From positions 119,784,001 through 119,848,000 of the forward strand of contig JBITNC010000001.1 of assembly GCA_050084985.1 (NCBI GenBank): a DNA stretch of 64,000 nt. Direction: 5' to 3'. Each line of letters starts with the position of its first letter. Position 1 is the stretch's first letter. Source of the DNA: Nageia nagi (taxonomy: Eukaryota > Pinophyta). Positions 10,771 to 21,505 of this stretch are shown here, piece by piece. The translations under genes and the position numbers were made by a program. A model generated the notes under the pieces. The model was not told the DNA's origin. It made no database searches and saw nothing but the letters and a program-made list of their open reading frames with translations.

Positions 10771-10990
10771 AACAATATTTAGTTGCTTTAATTTTAAATG
10801 CTCGTCGTGATGATTTATTAAGGTTTGCAGGAAGAGTTCCAAATTTTAAAAAATCTATCAATTCCTTGCACCAATTATCTTTATCAGTTACGTCAATATT
10901 TAACACACTTTTTTCTTCATCTTCCTGTTGTAATGATGATTGAGACAATTGAATTATTTCAACTTGAATTGAAGATTTTTTAGGATCTTC

Positions 10991-11383
10991 TGGGATAAGA
11001 GATCCAATAGAAGCCATAGCATCTGCAAATCTATTAGATGATCTTGGTGCCGCTTCTATACTAAATTGGTCAAAAGATTTTAATAATTCCTCAACTAACG
11101 CTTTATACTTTTGAAGTAAAGGTTCTTTACATTGATAGATTCCTTTCACTTGATTTACTATGAGTAAAGAATCTCCAATAATCTTAATTCTTTTAAGTTT
11201 TAATTTAACCGTGGTTTTTAATGCTAATATCAAAGCTTCGTATTCCGCATTATTATTAGTACAAGGAAATTTTAGTTTAAATGAATATGGTATAGGGATC
11301 CCTTACGGAGTTATAAATACAACACCTGCTCCACCACCTTGTTCACATCGAGAACCATCAAAGTGTATTGTCAAATCCCAATC
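10991..11383 (-). pseudogene. second, archaeal-type RNase H domain of the Tat element
   Basis: After the first RNase H the frame gives 'WDLTIHFDGSRCEQGGGAGV', then 'CTNNNAEYEALILAL', 'IIGDSLLIVNQVKG' and 'RSSNRFADAMA'. The acidic residues D (FDGS), E (AEYEAL), D (GDS) and D (FADAMA) are in place. This extra domain was acquired by Tat-lineage elements and is thought to help remove RNA during reverse transcription. One TAA near 11300 interrupts it. A matching but more decayed domain is present in the pol remnant at 57662-57922. Confidence 0.85.
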
Positions 11384-13248
11384 ATCTTCAGGTTCTACAG
11401 GTATTTCAATTTCATCTAATTGAAACACCCCATCATCAGGTAATTCAATGACAAGGGGTTTATTATCTTGCAATGGAGCATCAGTGAGATAATTAGCAAT
11501 TACTTGTCCTTTTATTGACTTTTGTCCAATAAAATGTAAATCAAATTTGGTTAAGTGCATTATCCACTTTGCAGTTCTTGAATTTTGATATGTTTTATTC
11601 ATCATATATTTCAACGAATCCACTTTAGAGATGACATATGTTGTATGATTTAGCATATAATGTCAAAGTTTTTTAGTAGCAAAAACAACAGCAAGACATA
11701 ATTTTTCCAAATATATGTACTTAATCTCGTAGCTCACTAGGGTTCTACTCAGATAATATATAGCTTGTTCTTTATTGTGTTCATTCTTTTGAGCAAGCAT
11801 TGTTCCTAAAGCATTTTCAGTAGCAGAGATATATAACAAAAAGGGTACATCTTTTCTTGGTGGACTTAAGATAGGAGGAGATAATAAATATCTTTTAATT
11901 TCATCGAATGCATCTTGTTGCTCTTTGCCCCAATGATATTCAATCCCCTTTTTAATAATTTTGTAAATGGTTTACATTTATCAGAAAGTTGAGCTATAAA
12001 CCTTCTAATGGCTTGTAACTTACCCTGTAAACTTTGTAATTGTTTTAGATTTGCAGGAGGTGGCATGTCTACTACTGCCTTCACTTTACTAGGATCTATT
12101 TCAATTCCTCATCGGGACATAATAAATCCTAATAACTTTCTTGAAGTTACACCAAAAATGCATTTTTTTGGATTTAATCTTACTTTATGTTCTAATAATC
12201 TATCTAAGACTTTAATTAGGTCTTTTCCATGATCTACTCGATATTTAGATCTAACCAACAAATCATCGACATAATCTTCTACTATGTCATGCATATAGTC
12301 ATAGAATATATAAGTCATAGCCCTTTGATAAGTTGCCCCGGCATTTTTTAATCCAAAAGGCATAACTTTATAACAAAAGGTACCCCAAGGAGTTATAAAG
12401 GCCATTTTATGTTGATCTTCAGTAGCTATTTTTATTTGATTATAACCAGAAAACCCGTCCATTAATGATAACATATCATGTCCTGCTGTCGAATCTACCA
12501 AACTATCAATGCTAGGTAGAGGGAAATCATCTTTAGGACAAGCTTTATTAAGATCACAAAAATCTGTGCATATTCTTATTTTTCCACTTTGTTTTTTCAT
12601 AGGTACCATATTAGATATCCAATCTAAATAATCTATAGGTTGTATAAATTTAGCTTCTAATAATTTTTGAAGTTCTTCTTTTACCATTAATGCTATAGTA
12701 GGATGCATTTTACGTAACTTTTGTTTAACAGGTTTAGCATCAGACTTTAATGCTAAATTATGTACTACTAATTTAGGATCTATTCTAGGCATGTCTGCAT
12801 ATGACCATGCAAATACCTCTTCTTGTTCTTTTAATAAGGTTATAATTTCTTCTTGTTCATTTTCCGTGAGGTTTTCTCCTAACTGAATAATTTTAGGATT
12901 TTGAGGATCATTACTAATATTTATTTCTAAGACTTTTTCAGTAAGCATATGTGACCCTTCTTCTAATTGATTTGGTACTGGTATCCAGCCATTGTCATTA
13001 ACACTATATTCTTCATCATATTCTTGAGTTTGTTCATTCGTGCATACTTGATTTTCATAGAAACCAAATATGTGATCTACATTTTTGAATTCATGTACCG
13101 AAGGATTAGATGATATAAGAGAGAAGTCAGCAATTACTTCATTTGTAGAAGTATTGGCTATTATTTTGATTAAATTTTGATTTTCGTTAACTTCATCTAT
13201 TTGTTCATTATTTTGATCTTCAATGTCATTCTCTTTTATTGTAACCAT
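11384..13248 (-). pseudogene. reverse transcriptase and first RNase H of the Tat element
   Basis: An acidic N-terminal linker (13248-12830) is followed by the start of RT, 'FAWSYADMPRIDP' and 'RKMHPTIAL', then 'CDLNKACPKDDFPLPSID', 'GYNQIKI' and the catalytic 'YVDD' at about 12265. RNase H1 runs from ~11940 to 11400 and includes 'KYMMNKTYQNSRTAKWIMHL'. There is a one-base frameshift near 11943, where 'LLKRG' continues in another frame, and a TGA after 'IMSR' at 12109. The enzyme copies element RNA into DNA inside virus-like particles. It is well enough preserved to place the element confidently in gypsy/Tat. Confidence 0.92.
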
Positions 13249-13299
13249 ATTTATCGATGGTATATCTAAATATGGAATGATTGATGATTCGACATTTTT

Positions 13300-14760
13300 A
13301 TTTATTTATTCTTGTATATCACTTGGTAAGTACGAATGATTCCAGGGTGGCTCAATATTATTAATAAAGAGCGTTTTGACTCCTTCTAAGACATCCACTT
13401 CACTTAATTGTTCTTCTCTTATATCAATAATTTCTTGTACTATAGATTCTTTCTCTAAAATTTCTTCATTATAATCCAAATTCTCTTCTCCTAAATTTTC
13501 TAATTTAGCAAGATTTTTACATTTATTGTGATAACCTAATCCACTTTTATCAGTAGGATCTTGATATTGTAATTCAATTATCTCTCGTGGACCCTGTTCA
13601 TATTGACCCAATCCTCATCCTTGTCAATTACATTTGTTAAAATAGTTTAAGACAAATGTTCTTGAACATGGCGATAAATATTTCATATCATTATTGAAAC
13701 TTCCTTCATATGTTTGATTGGGTATTGTTGACACAGGATCTACTATCCCCGCATAGACAAACATTGTTTGATTAGGTACCTCTCCTAACAGTACTATTTG
13801 TCCAATTACACTAGGTGATTCAGATAATCTTCCCATTTCTTGTGACGAATGTATATTAAATACAACATCATCTACATCATATTCTCCCATCCCTAAATCC
13901 CTTAATTTAACTTTTACTGGATACACATTGGATGAGTCATTATTAGATGTAGTATTTACTTATTTTTATGAATAAGCTCCATACTTTTCATCTAAAGTTT
14001 TAGCAACCTTTTCCCAAGTATCTTTATCTTGTATAACTATATCACTTTTTCCTTTTATGACTTCAGATTGATTCATATCTTTGTTCATTAATATAGTTGA
14101 TAAGTTAGGAGATGGTAAGGTCACTTTATTCGGATCAAAAATTAAATTACAATGTGAATAAGGATCTGGATCTTTAAACACACAATGAACTTTATCTTTA
14201 TAGATGTATTTTAAACATCCATGATAAGTTGATGGAACACATTGCATTTCTCTAATCCATGGACGTCCTAAAAGAATGTTGTATTGTATAATATTTCCTT
14301 CAATTATATGTAATAAAGTTTGAATGGTTTTAGCCCCTACTGTAATCGGTAGCACTATTGATCCTAAAGTTGAACACACTGCATCATTAAATGCTCTAAT
14401 TTGTAAAGAAGGAGCTAAAATAAGTGAATCTGATAAATTCAAATTTTTGTATGCAGCATCTGAAATTATATTTATAGCTGAACCTTCATCTATCAGAATT
14501 CTTTTAAATAATTTCCCATCTACTTTACCAATTATATGTAAAGGTGGATCAAGTCTGCCTAGTCCATCGTTATTTAATTTTTCTTGTTCGTAGAAGGTGA
14601 TACTAGGTTGTTGAGATATCTTCAAACTTTCAACTATTGAAATAAAATTATCGGGGTTACTAATATCCACTTGAATTTCTTGTAGAATTTGATTCATAGC
14701 TTCCCTATAACTCTCAGACTGTTGTAATAATTCAAATAAGGTCATCTTAACTGGAGACAT
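13300..14760 (-). pseudogene. aspartic protease and long acidic spacer of the Tat element
   Basis: The protease core is at 14760-13966, with 'RILIDEGSAINII' as the D-x-G-S active site, 'IVLPITVGAKTIQTLLHI' as the flap-like strand and 'NILLGRPWI' as the conserved closing motif. The middle residue E in D-E-G-S is unusual but Tat proteases vary there. A spacer (13926-13306) follows with many E, D, N and Q and no recognised fold. All pieces share one reading frame with gag and RT and are separated only by single stop codons (13966, 13624, 13306). It would cleave the polyprotein. Confidence 0.88.
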
Positions 14761-14871
14761 TTTTAATTGTCATTGAAGAGCACCTTTTATCGAAACTTTA
14801 GGTTGTTGTGGGGGAGGTATAGGTTGTATATTAATTGGGTTTGATATTGATTGATTTTTTCGTGAATTATC

Positions 14872-17537
14872 CTATTTATTCTGATATTGTTGTGCTCTTG
14901 TAGCTATACCAATCATATGTATTGAATCATCTATAGTCCCTATAAATGGTATATCCTTATTATTCCATGTATAGTTCATTTGGTTTGGGATAATTGCCAC
15001 ATTGTTAGCCTGATGTGAGGCTAAGGGGTTTTGATATATCCCTAAATTTTGATTCAAAGGCACAACAGGATTATCCACATCTATTTTTCGACTATCTATC
15101 AAGTCTTGAATTTTATGTTGTAGAGTTCGACATCTATTTGTATTATGTCCTTTTTGTCTATGATAAGCACAAAATTCATTCTCCTTATACCATTTGCTTC
15201 CTTTACCATTAGGATTTTCAGGTTTTATATCAGGTAATTTAATCATACCATTATCACATAATTTTTTAAGTATTTCAGCTAATGGTTCTGATAATGGGGT
15301 AAAATTTCTTTTAGGCTTAGGTTCAACATTTTCTTTGATTTTTGAAGCTTGACCAGAATCCTCTGTCATAGCTATTTGATTATTTTGTGGTTGTTTAGTA
15401 CTGTTTTCGTATTCTTTTTTCTTGAGCTTTAGTTCTCCATCTTGAATTTTAACTCTTTCTATAACTACTGCCTGAGCAATAGCTTCTTCAAAAGTTTTAT
15501 GTTGTTGAATTTGGAGAACACTGGCTATTGGTCTTAAACAACTTTGACTAAATAATTTAACCAATTCCTCTTGTGGTATTGTATAAGGCATACTAGTGAG
15601 TATAGCCCACCATCTCGAGATGTAATCTTGTATAGTTTCATCAGGAAATTGTTGTAATCTTGTAAGATCAGTAATTGAAGATCTTTCCTTAATATTGATC
15701 TAAAATGTTCAAGAAATTGATTAGCCAATTGTTCGAACGTATATAAACTATGCATAGGTAAACTATTATACCAATCTAAAGCTTGGCCTGCGAGTGTCAT
15801 AGGAAATATACATAACATTAATGAGTCATCATTGGCTATCTGATAACTTGAAAATGTAAATTTTCTCAAATGTTCTTTGGGGTCTTCTCTTCCTTTAAAT
15901 GACTCTATTTTAGGAAATTCAAACCTATATGGTAGTTTCTTTTTTGGAACACTTGGATGAATAGGTTCATTGCAAATATTCTTATAATTTAACTTTTGAA
16001 GTCCTTGAACATTTATTTCTCGATTTATAAAATCCTTCATAAAGTCTTCTAATTCTTTATCGGTTCTACGACCTTGAGTGTGTCTATGATATCTTCGAGT
16101 GTTCAGATCCTTTTCCAAAATTGATCTTGAAGTGTAAGACTCATGGTCAGAAGGAAACTCTAACGGTGGTAGGGGCAATATTTTAAGAGGTGAATGTCAT
16201 CACGGAGTAGGGATTCTATTAGGTTTTTGGGATATACCTTTTCCATATAGATCTTTTCCTTTGTAATCAGGTTGTCTCATTTGATTTTGGGTTTATTCAA
16301 TCCAACTTTTAATAGAATCTTGCTTTTGTTTATCATATATTTTTTACAGTTCTAGTTCTTTATCCATTTCCTTTTGTAATAAAATGGCTATCTCTCTATC
16401 CATCGCTTCTTGTTTATCTAAGTAAGGATCTCGATATCTTTGTATTTGACTTCCTCCAGGAGTTTTAGGTTTCAAGTTTTTTATTTTTTGATATTCCTCC
16501 CACTGTATTTGTTTTTCTTTCTCCATATGTAGATATTGTTCCCTTTTTATTTCCTCATTCTCTAATTCTTTAAGTTGTAATTCTTGTAAACGAAGTTGAA
16601 TCTCATGTTCTTTATGAAGTCTTTTCTTTTCTTGTTCCAGGAACTCATTTCTTTCTTTGTTTGCTTGTTCTTGCTCTATGAATTTCCTTTTATCTCTAAA
16701 AAGTTTATCTTCCATTTCTTTTAATTTATTTTCTTGTTCTTGAATTTTAATGAATTCGTCAACTTCCTTTAGAAGAGATTGCATCTCTGTGGCCTTTTTA
16801 ATATCATCAGCATATATTTCTATGAACTTTCGATCGGCTTTTGTTTTACATAATCGTCGTTCTTCTAGTTATTCATAAGAAGGTATCTCTTCTATTTTGT
16901 ACTTAGATGTCCTTCTATGTAATCCTCCCTTTGAAGAATAAGATTTCTCCATTTGCTTCATTGAAGGAGCTCTTTGGGATAAATTACTCATAGGTATTGA
17001 TACTTCATTTTTTCCTAATTCGAGAGATTTATGAGAAAAAGAAGATCCCTCTTTTCGGATTAAAGAACTAACCTTTCGACCATCTGATAATAGACGAATG
17101 ACTCTTTCATATTTAACTTTATATGGCTCAATCTCTGGTACCGCTATGGTTTCAGCCCGAGATTTATCCTCATCTATTTCTAATTTATCACATCTATGAT
17201 TTAGTTTTTTGACATCTCCCGGTAAACTAGAAGACGTCTTAGGAATATTCCTATAATTAGCTAGGCGATAATGAATTTCAATTAACTCTTCATCTAACAC
17301 TTGCATTCTAGTCTTGGTAATAGGGTCTTTTATACTTTATCTTTGCAATCTAGATTGATCATAACCCCAATCCCAATCTTTACTTTCATAACGAACTACC
17401 CGTGGATCTGATTCATCTAAAGGAGGTGGCCTCCTAACCAAAGACTCTATCAAATCCATATTGTCTGAATCTATTTCTTGTATTTCAAATGGGTATTCTC
17501 GCATTTTCTTAGCGGTCACACTTCTAGTTTGAACCAT
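14872..17537 (-). pseudogene. gag of the Tat element with a long coiled-coil N-terminus
   Basis: The start is taken at ATG 17537 (MVQTRSVTAKKMR), the first Met of the frame. Residues ~80-220 are basic and polar; ~240-400 (16784-16344) form an extremely K/E/Q-rich coiled coil. The capsid-like retrotrans_gag domain lies at 16080-15600 (RFEFPKIESFKGREDPKEHL ... MTLAGQALDWYNSLP). A zinc knuckle at ~15160 reads 'CAYHRQKGHNTNRC' and is followed by 'LIDSRKIDVDNP', the Tat pattern. A one-base indel near 15703 shifts the frame. In-frame stops at 17337, 16869, 16344, a TAA shortly after it, a TGA-TGA pair near 16200 and a TAG at 14872 are each one C-to-T step from Q or R codons. Gag forms the particle that packages element RNA. 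Confidence 0.9.
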
Positions 17538-18200
17538 TTTTTAGATATTATAAACAAACATTGTAAAAAAGAAACTCTATTTTTATCTTTTATATTATGT
17601 TTTCGAGAAAGCAATTTAATGCACAAACAACCTATATGCAAACCTACTTTTAACGATGTGATTATCTTCTTTAACTTTTTCACATATTTTTAATGTTTGA
17701 GTTAAGTGAACGATACGAGTTGTTCACTTTTAATATTTTTAATTTTCCTAGTTTGTTTTGACTAGTCAAGTGTTAAACAAGGTAGGTTGGGTAATCCTAA
17801 TTAATGTTTACAAGTTTCTATAGCTTTTGGCTAGGTTCTAGATGAGTCTCCTTTTTTGACTCCTACCTAAAGGAAAGTTACCTTGGTCATCACCTCCAAG
17901 TGTAACTGGCTCTATGGATTCAAGTGTGTTATGTCGGTGGTTACAAAGAAGTAAGAATTAACAGTTGGTAGTGACATCCAACTCGTTAATGTTCAATTAT
18001 TCCTTTAAGGCCTTATGAAGTGCATTTAAATAAGTAAAGTACATTTATGCATACTACCCTCCCAAACATTCATGTCCATTTATTTATCTTATTTTAATGT
18101 GATGCAATCCAAAGTTTATTTCAAATGAATCTTGACCTTAATAGACCCCATTGTTCTTTTTTAATTAAAATGCGATTCATTATCCAACCTCTTAATGATG
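17538..18200 (-). other. 5' leader of the Tat element, non-coding
   Basis: This lies between the gag start and the leader repeats. No frame or RNA gene is recognised. It is AT-rich, and a stretch around 17870-17960 carries somewhat more GC ('ccttggtcatcacctccaagtgtaactggc'). It is presumed untranslated leader. Confidence 0.5.
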
Positions 18201-18204
18201 TTTA

Positions 18205-18830
18205 TTAACTCCTTCCAGCTGTGGAAGTTTTATATGTGATAAATTTCCTCTTTTTACTAGTCACATATCTCTTCGACCTCCAATGGAGTGGTAAGAGCAG
18301 ACTTAGTAAAAAGCCATTAAGTGTAGATAAATTAATTAAATGAGGTTCAATTACTCCTCCAAGAGTCACATCCCTTCGACCTCCTATGGAGTGGTAAGGG
18401 CAGACCTCTTTAAGAGTGTTAATGTGAAGTATATTTCCAAATAATATGTAAATAAATTTTACCTCTTTCACTTAACTTATTTCTGATCACTTAGGATCGC
18501 TTGAAGCGCAAAAGTGAGAGCATACTTTGTTAAGTGAAAGTACTTAGTGTATTCGAATCCACCCAATTCATTAACCTTTTAATATGATTTACGCTACCAA
18601 AAACTCGATTTATTTCCTTTAAGGTTCATTCCAAATTAAATGTGATTCATTTACCCCTTCCAATTGTGGAAGTATTATGTGTAAGTAAATTAACCAAATT
18701 AATGATAATGTGAATGTGAAAGAAAAGAAGAATTAATTACTCCTTCTTATCAAGTCTATTTTGGTCACCTTAGATTGCACGAAGCGCAAAGGGAGAGCAT
18801 AAGTAGACAAGATAAAAAGTATTTAATGTG
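18205..18830. repeat. interleaved tandem repeats in the 5' leader of the Tat element
   Basis: Three words recur. 'CTTCGACCTCCWATGGAGTG' appears at ~18271 and 18374. 'CCTTCCARYTGTGGAAG' appears at 18211 and 18656. 'GATCGCTTGAAGCGCAAA'-like blocks appear at ~18484 and 18762, each followed by a GAGAGCATA phrase. The pattern implies duplication of a leader unit a few hundred bases long followed by decay. The CTTGAAGCG and TTCCARYTGTGGAA words are themselves near-palindromic. Confidence 0.75.
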
Positions 18831-19046
18831 TATGTACCCTTCACCCAAAACATGAAAATAAATACATAACATTTTACATAAAATAAATTAATAAAAAATA
18901 TGCATTTAATCTTTTCTACCCATTCTTATATGCATTCTAGGCAAAGGAATCACATTCAAAAATATCCTTCCATTTTAACAATACATTATGCATTTTATTT
19001 TAATTTTTTGGAAATAACAAAAAGAGACAAAATGACCTGGAGTATG

Positions 19047-19193
19047 AGTCACTGGCGTTTAGATAGAGGTCGTTGGCATTTATTCTAAGTCACCGGCATC
19101 TGATTCCAGTCGCTGGCATTTAGTCTGGATTAATCTGTAAATCGCTGGCATTCCGCTTGAGTCACCAGCATCCGATTCCAGTCGCTGGCATTT
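19047..19193. repeat. seven tandem GTCRCYGGCATY words in the 5' leader
   Basis: Reading left to right: GTCACTGGCGTT, GTCGTTGGCATT, GTCACCGGCATC, GTCGCTGGCATT, ATCGCTGGCATT, GTCACCAGCATC, GTCGCTGGCATT, at roughly 20-base steps with one wider gap. They lie 150-300 bases inside the 5' LTR and belong to the word family clustered in the LTRs and around the PMD gene. Confidence 0.7.
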
Positions 19194-19321
19194 CTGCAAC
19201 AGAGTTCCTAAAATGCACAGAATGCAAAATTTGAAGTTAGTATATGGGGAAATTCAAATAAATGGATAATAGAAAGGTAAAATCATTATAAACACAAAAC
19301 CTCCCTATCAATAACGAAAGG

Positions 19322-19339
19322 GCCCTCCTTCTAGCACCA
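19322..19339 (-). promoter_or_regulatory. primer binding site of the Tat element
   Basis: Three bases inside the 5' LTR, the minus strand reads TGGTGCTAGAAGGAGGGC, the expected TGG start complementary to a tRNA CCA end. It is clearly not the initiator-Met type. I could not assign the tRNA from memory. Confidence 0.7.
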
Positions 19340-19342
19340 GAA

Positions 19343-20193
19343 TGTTGCAGTGAAAATAGAGCTGGAATGTAGAATAACATGAAATACAAATTATTCTTAA
19401 ATCTTCACTGAACCTCAAATTATGTAAAATAGATAAACATGTTATAATTGTAAAATGATATTGATTTTCAGCTCAAACTACAATTTGCCCTTAAAAGGGA
19501 CTTTTACAAATGCCATTTGCCAAAATAAGAGTATTAGATCTCCATTGTTTTGATTTGCTTGCTTCTCTCCTTGATATGAACAACTTGTAAATCCTACACA
19601 CATGCAAAAGATAATAACATCAAAGCATCTATGTATGACATGAATTGAATTGAAACTAGCATAAAACAATAAAAGGTATGAGCTCACAAGATTTTGGCAG
19701 CATTACCCTACTTCAAAATGGGTCAAGATTCTCTCCTAATTTGCTTTGTATTAGCTTGTATTTATAGATTTTGGGTGAGATGTTCAAAAGGCTGGTAAGA
19801 GGAAGTGAAAAGCCACCATAGGTCATAACTGACCCCCTCTATCCACATCATCTTGGAAATTTGAAATGTTTCAACTTTCTCTCACTATTTTGGCTTCTTG
19901 TTGGCTGTTACAGAGTCACCGGTGATTGACATACGAATGCTGACGATCGCCTTAAAACACCGGCGACTTCTTGGGTCACCGGCGACTGGTTAACAATATT
20001 TGTAATAATATTAAGATGACCGCCTAATAGCCAATTTTACCTAAAAAGAGTCATGTGACCACCCATTTTGTATGTACTCGATGGGAGCTATCCAATAATA
20101 GGGGTTTTTTTAGACCTATTTTATATTGTTGCGAAGAGTTATGATTATTTTAATGTTTACTAGTTAAGAAGGGGACATTTTTAGGTGTCTTCA
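19343..20193 (-). repeat. 5' LTR of the Tat element (right copy)
   Basis: 851 bp, TG...CA, pairing with 3769-4620. It drives transcription toward lower coordinates. It ends at 20193 and is followed by the duplication AAGGT. The near-palindromic word cluster is at 19914-19989, here with the more GC-rich spellings (ACACCGGCGACT, GTCACCGGCGAC), suggesting the left copy has lost CpGs. Confidence 0.93.
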
Positions 20194-20198
20194 AAGGT
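20194..20198. repeat. target site duplication AAGGT (right)
   Basis: AAGGT follows the terminal CA of the right LTR and matches 3764-3768. Confidence 0.9.
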
Positions 20199-20540
20199 TA
20201 CTGATTTTGAAGTCTTGCTAATAAGTTGTATTTTCACTTAATCCTTTTTTTATATATGTCCATAAAATCATCGGTTAATTAGGATTATTTTTCAAATAAA
20301 CATGTGACTCACAAGAATGTAATTAATTAGGATTAATGAGTTTGTTAGAGTTTTAGAAATAAATAAGTCTTCTTCCTTCAGAAGAAGGCTAGCTACTATT
20401 ATAATTCAAGTTTTTATTTTTATTCTAGTTTTTTAAGAGATTGTACTCCAATATGTGAAGAAGTAAATACAAAGCATTCTAATCCTATATTTTTGAAGTT
20501 TTATTCTTGAGCTCTATTAGAAGGAGGAGGGCCCACTCTA
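20199..20540 (+). other. possible LTR tail and decayed primer site
   Basis: Around 20515-20534 the plus strand reads CTATTAGAAGGAGGAGGGCC, very like the primer site of the Tat element (GTGCTAGAAGGAGGGC) with three extra bases. The preceding ~300 bases, which include a short inverted repeat CTTCCTTCAGAAGAAG near 20373, could be the tail of another Tat-type LTR that the 16.4 kb element later split. No partner LTR was identified. Confidence 0.35.
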
Positions 20541-20756
20541 ACTGATAGTAGTCTCTTATATCAATTTTTTCAATTCAACATTTGAATTTCTATATTTAGT
20601 ATTTGTTATAATGTGTGTGTTTGATTTTCTTAGTATATATCTAGTTTATTTCAATATAAAGTTACTATTTTCATTAAAAACATAGTGTTTAGAATAGGAA
20701 ACCAACCATAGATATGATAAATTAAGTGATGTATTGACACCCATAATGATCCCTAA

Positions 20757-21505
20757 TTTAATCAAGATTACTTGACATGGTGGACCAAAGTGAGGCCAAA
20801 TCACTTATGCATACATGAATTGGATGCTTTGATAGAGGCTGCAGAAGGAGAGGCTGATGAAAAAGGGGAAGAAGAAGAGCAAGAAGAAGGAGATGGTGAG
20901 GAACAACATGCAAAAATGGATGTGGAATGTGAAGCACCATAGTATGGAGAGCAAGGTGGTTGGGATGAATTCCCCATTAGAATTCCTCTCTCTAAAACTC
21001 AACAACATCTTGAGAATGAATTAAGTAAGTACATAAATTTTGTACATGTAAGGTAGCTTTGTACCATATTATTACAAATAGACCAACATATGTATTTTAC
21101 TTATTTTCACCAGATCAAAAAAAGCTTGACTTGGATTTTGCTAAGGTAGCAAGAAAGAACACAAAGGATGAGCTATCTATGCTAAAGGATGAACTAGCTA
21201 GCAAGGATGAGGAACTAAATACTCTAAAGGCAAGGGTGGCTACCTTGAAGCAAGCTCAAGAGACCTTACAAAAGATGCATGAGGCTACAAGTGAAAATAA
21301 TTTTATAGGGATGATGAATCATGTCTTGGAACATAGAAAGAAGATAGAGACTATGACCAATGAGAAGGCATATCTACAAACTCAACTTGTGGTACTTGAG
21401 GAACATAATGGGATAAAGATACCTAGCTTGAGTAGGATTGTTTCTAGGTATAGGACTACTAGGATTCACCATGCCATGACTATTAGTGTTAGTATTGGAA
21501 ATTGA
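20757..21505 (+). pseudogene. 3' part of a gene with acidic linker and coiled-coil C-terminus, one intron
   Basis: Exon a (20757-21024) reads 'DYLTWWTKVRPNHLCIHELD', then a strongly acidic run near 20840-20910 and 'PIRIPLSKTQQHLENEL'; a TAG near 20940 interrupts it. An 89-nt intron (21025-21113) has donor GTAAGT and acceptor TTTTCACCAG, and splicing is in phase. Exon b (21114-21505) is a K/E/L-rich coiled coil followed by 'FIGMMNHVLEHRKKIETM' and ends at TGA 21503. The same exon structure, intron place and C-terminus occur in the PMD pseudogene at 33491-35447, so this is probably the tail of a second PMD-type gene whose PMD part is not recognisable upstream. Function is unknown; the coiled coil suggests oligomerisation. 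Confidence 0.65.

Larger units (their letters stand above)
3769..20193 (-). mobile_element. Tat-lineage Ty3/gypsy LTR retrotransposon, 16.4 kb, nearly complete
   Basis: Two near-identical LTRs (3769-4620, 19343-20193) start TG and end CA and are flanked by the duplication AAGGT. Read on the minus strand the order is 5' LTR, primer site, a 1.8 kb leader with repeats, a gag-pol frame (gag, protease, RT, RNase H, second RNase H, integrase), an unknown ORF, a variable region with tandem repeats, an antisense PMD gene, polypurine tract and 3' LTR. Integrase after RNase H defines Ty3/gypsy. The second, archaeal-type RNase H and the gag knuckle followed by a 'LIDxxKI' helix are known hallmarks of the Tat lineage (Tat/Ogre/Retand). 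By eye the LTRs differ at roughly 25-30 positions, so the insertion is much younger than its surroundings. In-frame stops and two frameshifts make it non-autonomous today. Confidence 0.93.

Noticed and set aside
10680-10943. Plus-strand frames inside gag-pol (10680-10943, 11160-11423, 12008-12232, 14324-14593)
   Set aside because: Antisense shadows of the well-identified minus-strand polyprotein.
9614-17537. Alternative genetic code or programmed stop readthrough in gag-pol
   Set aside because: TAA, TAG and TGA all occur at many unrelated places, and also in PMD and copia frames of the same window; decay by C-to-T change is simpler.
20758-21008. Two hydrophobic minus-strand frames
   Set aside because: They are the reverse of the acidic exon of the plus-strand PMD-type gene; leucine/serine richness comes from GAA/GAG codons read backwards.
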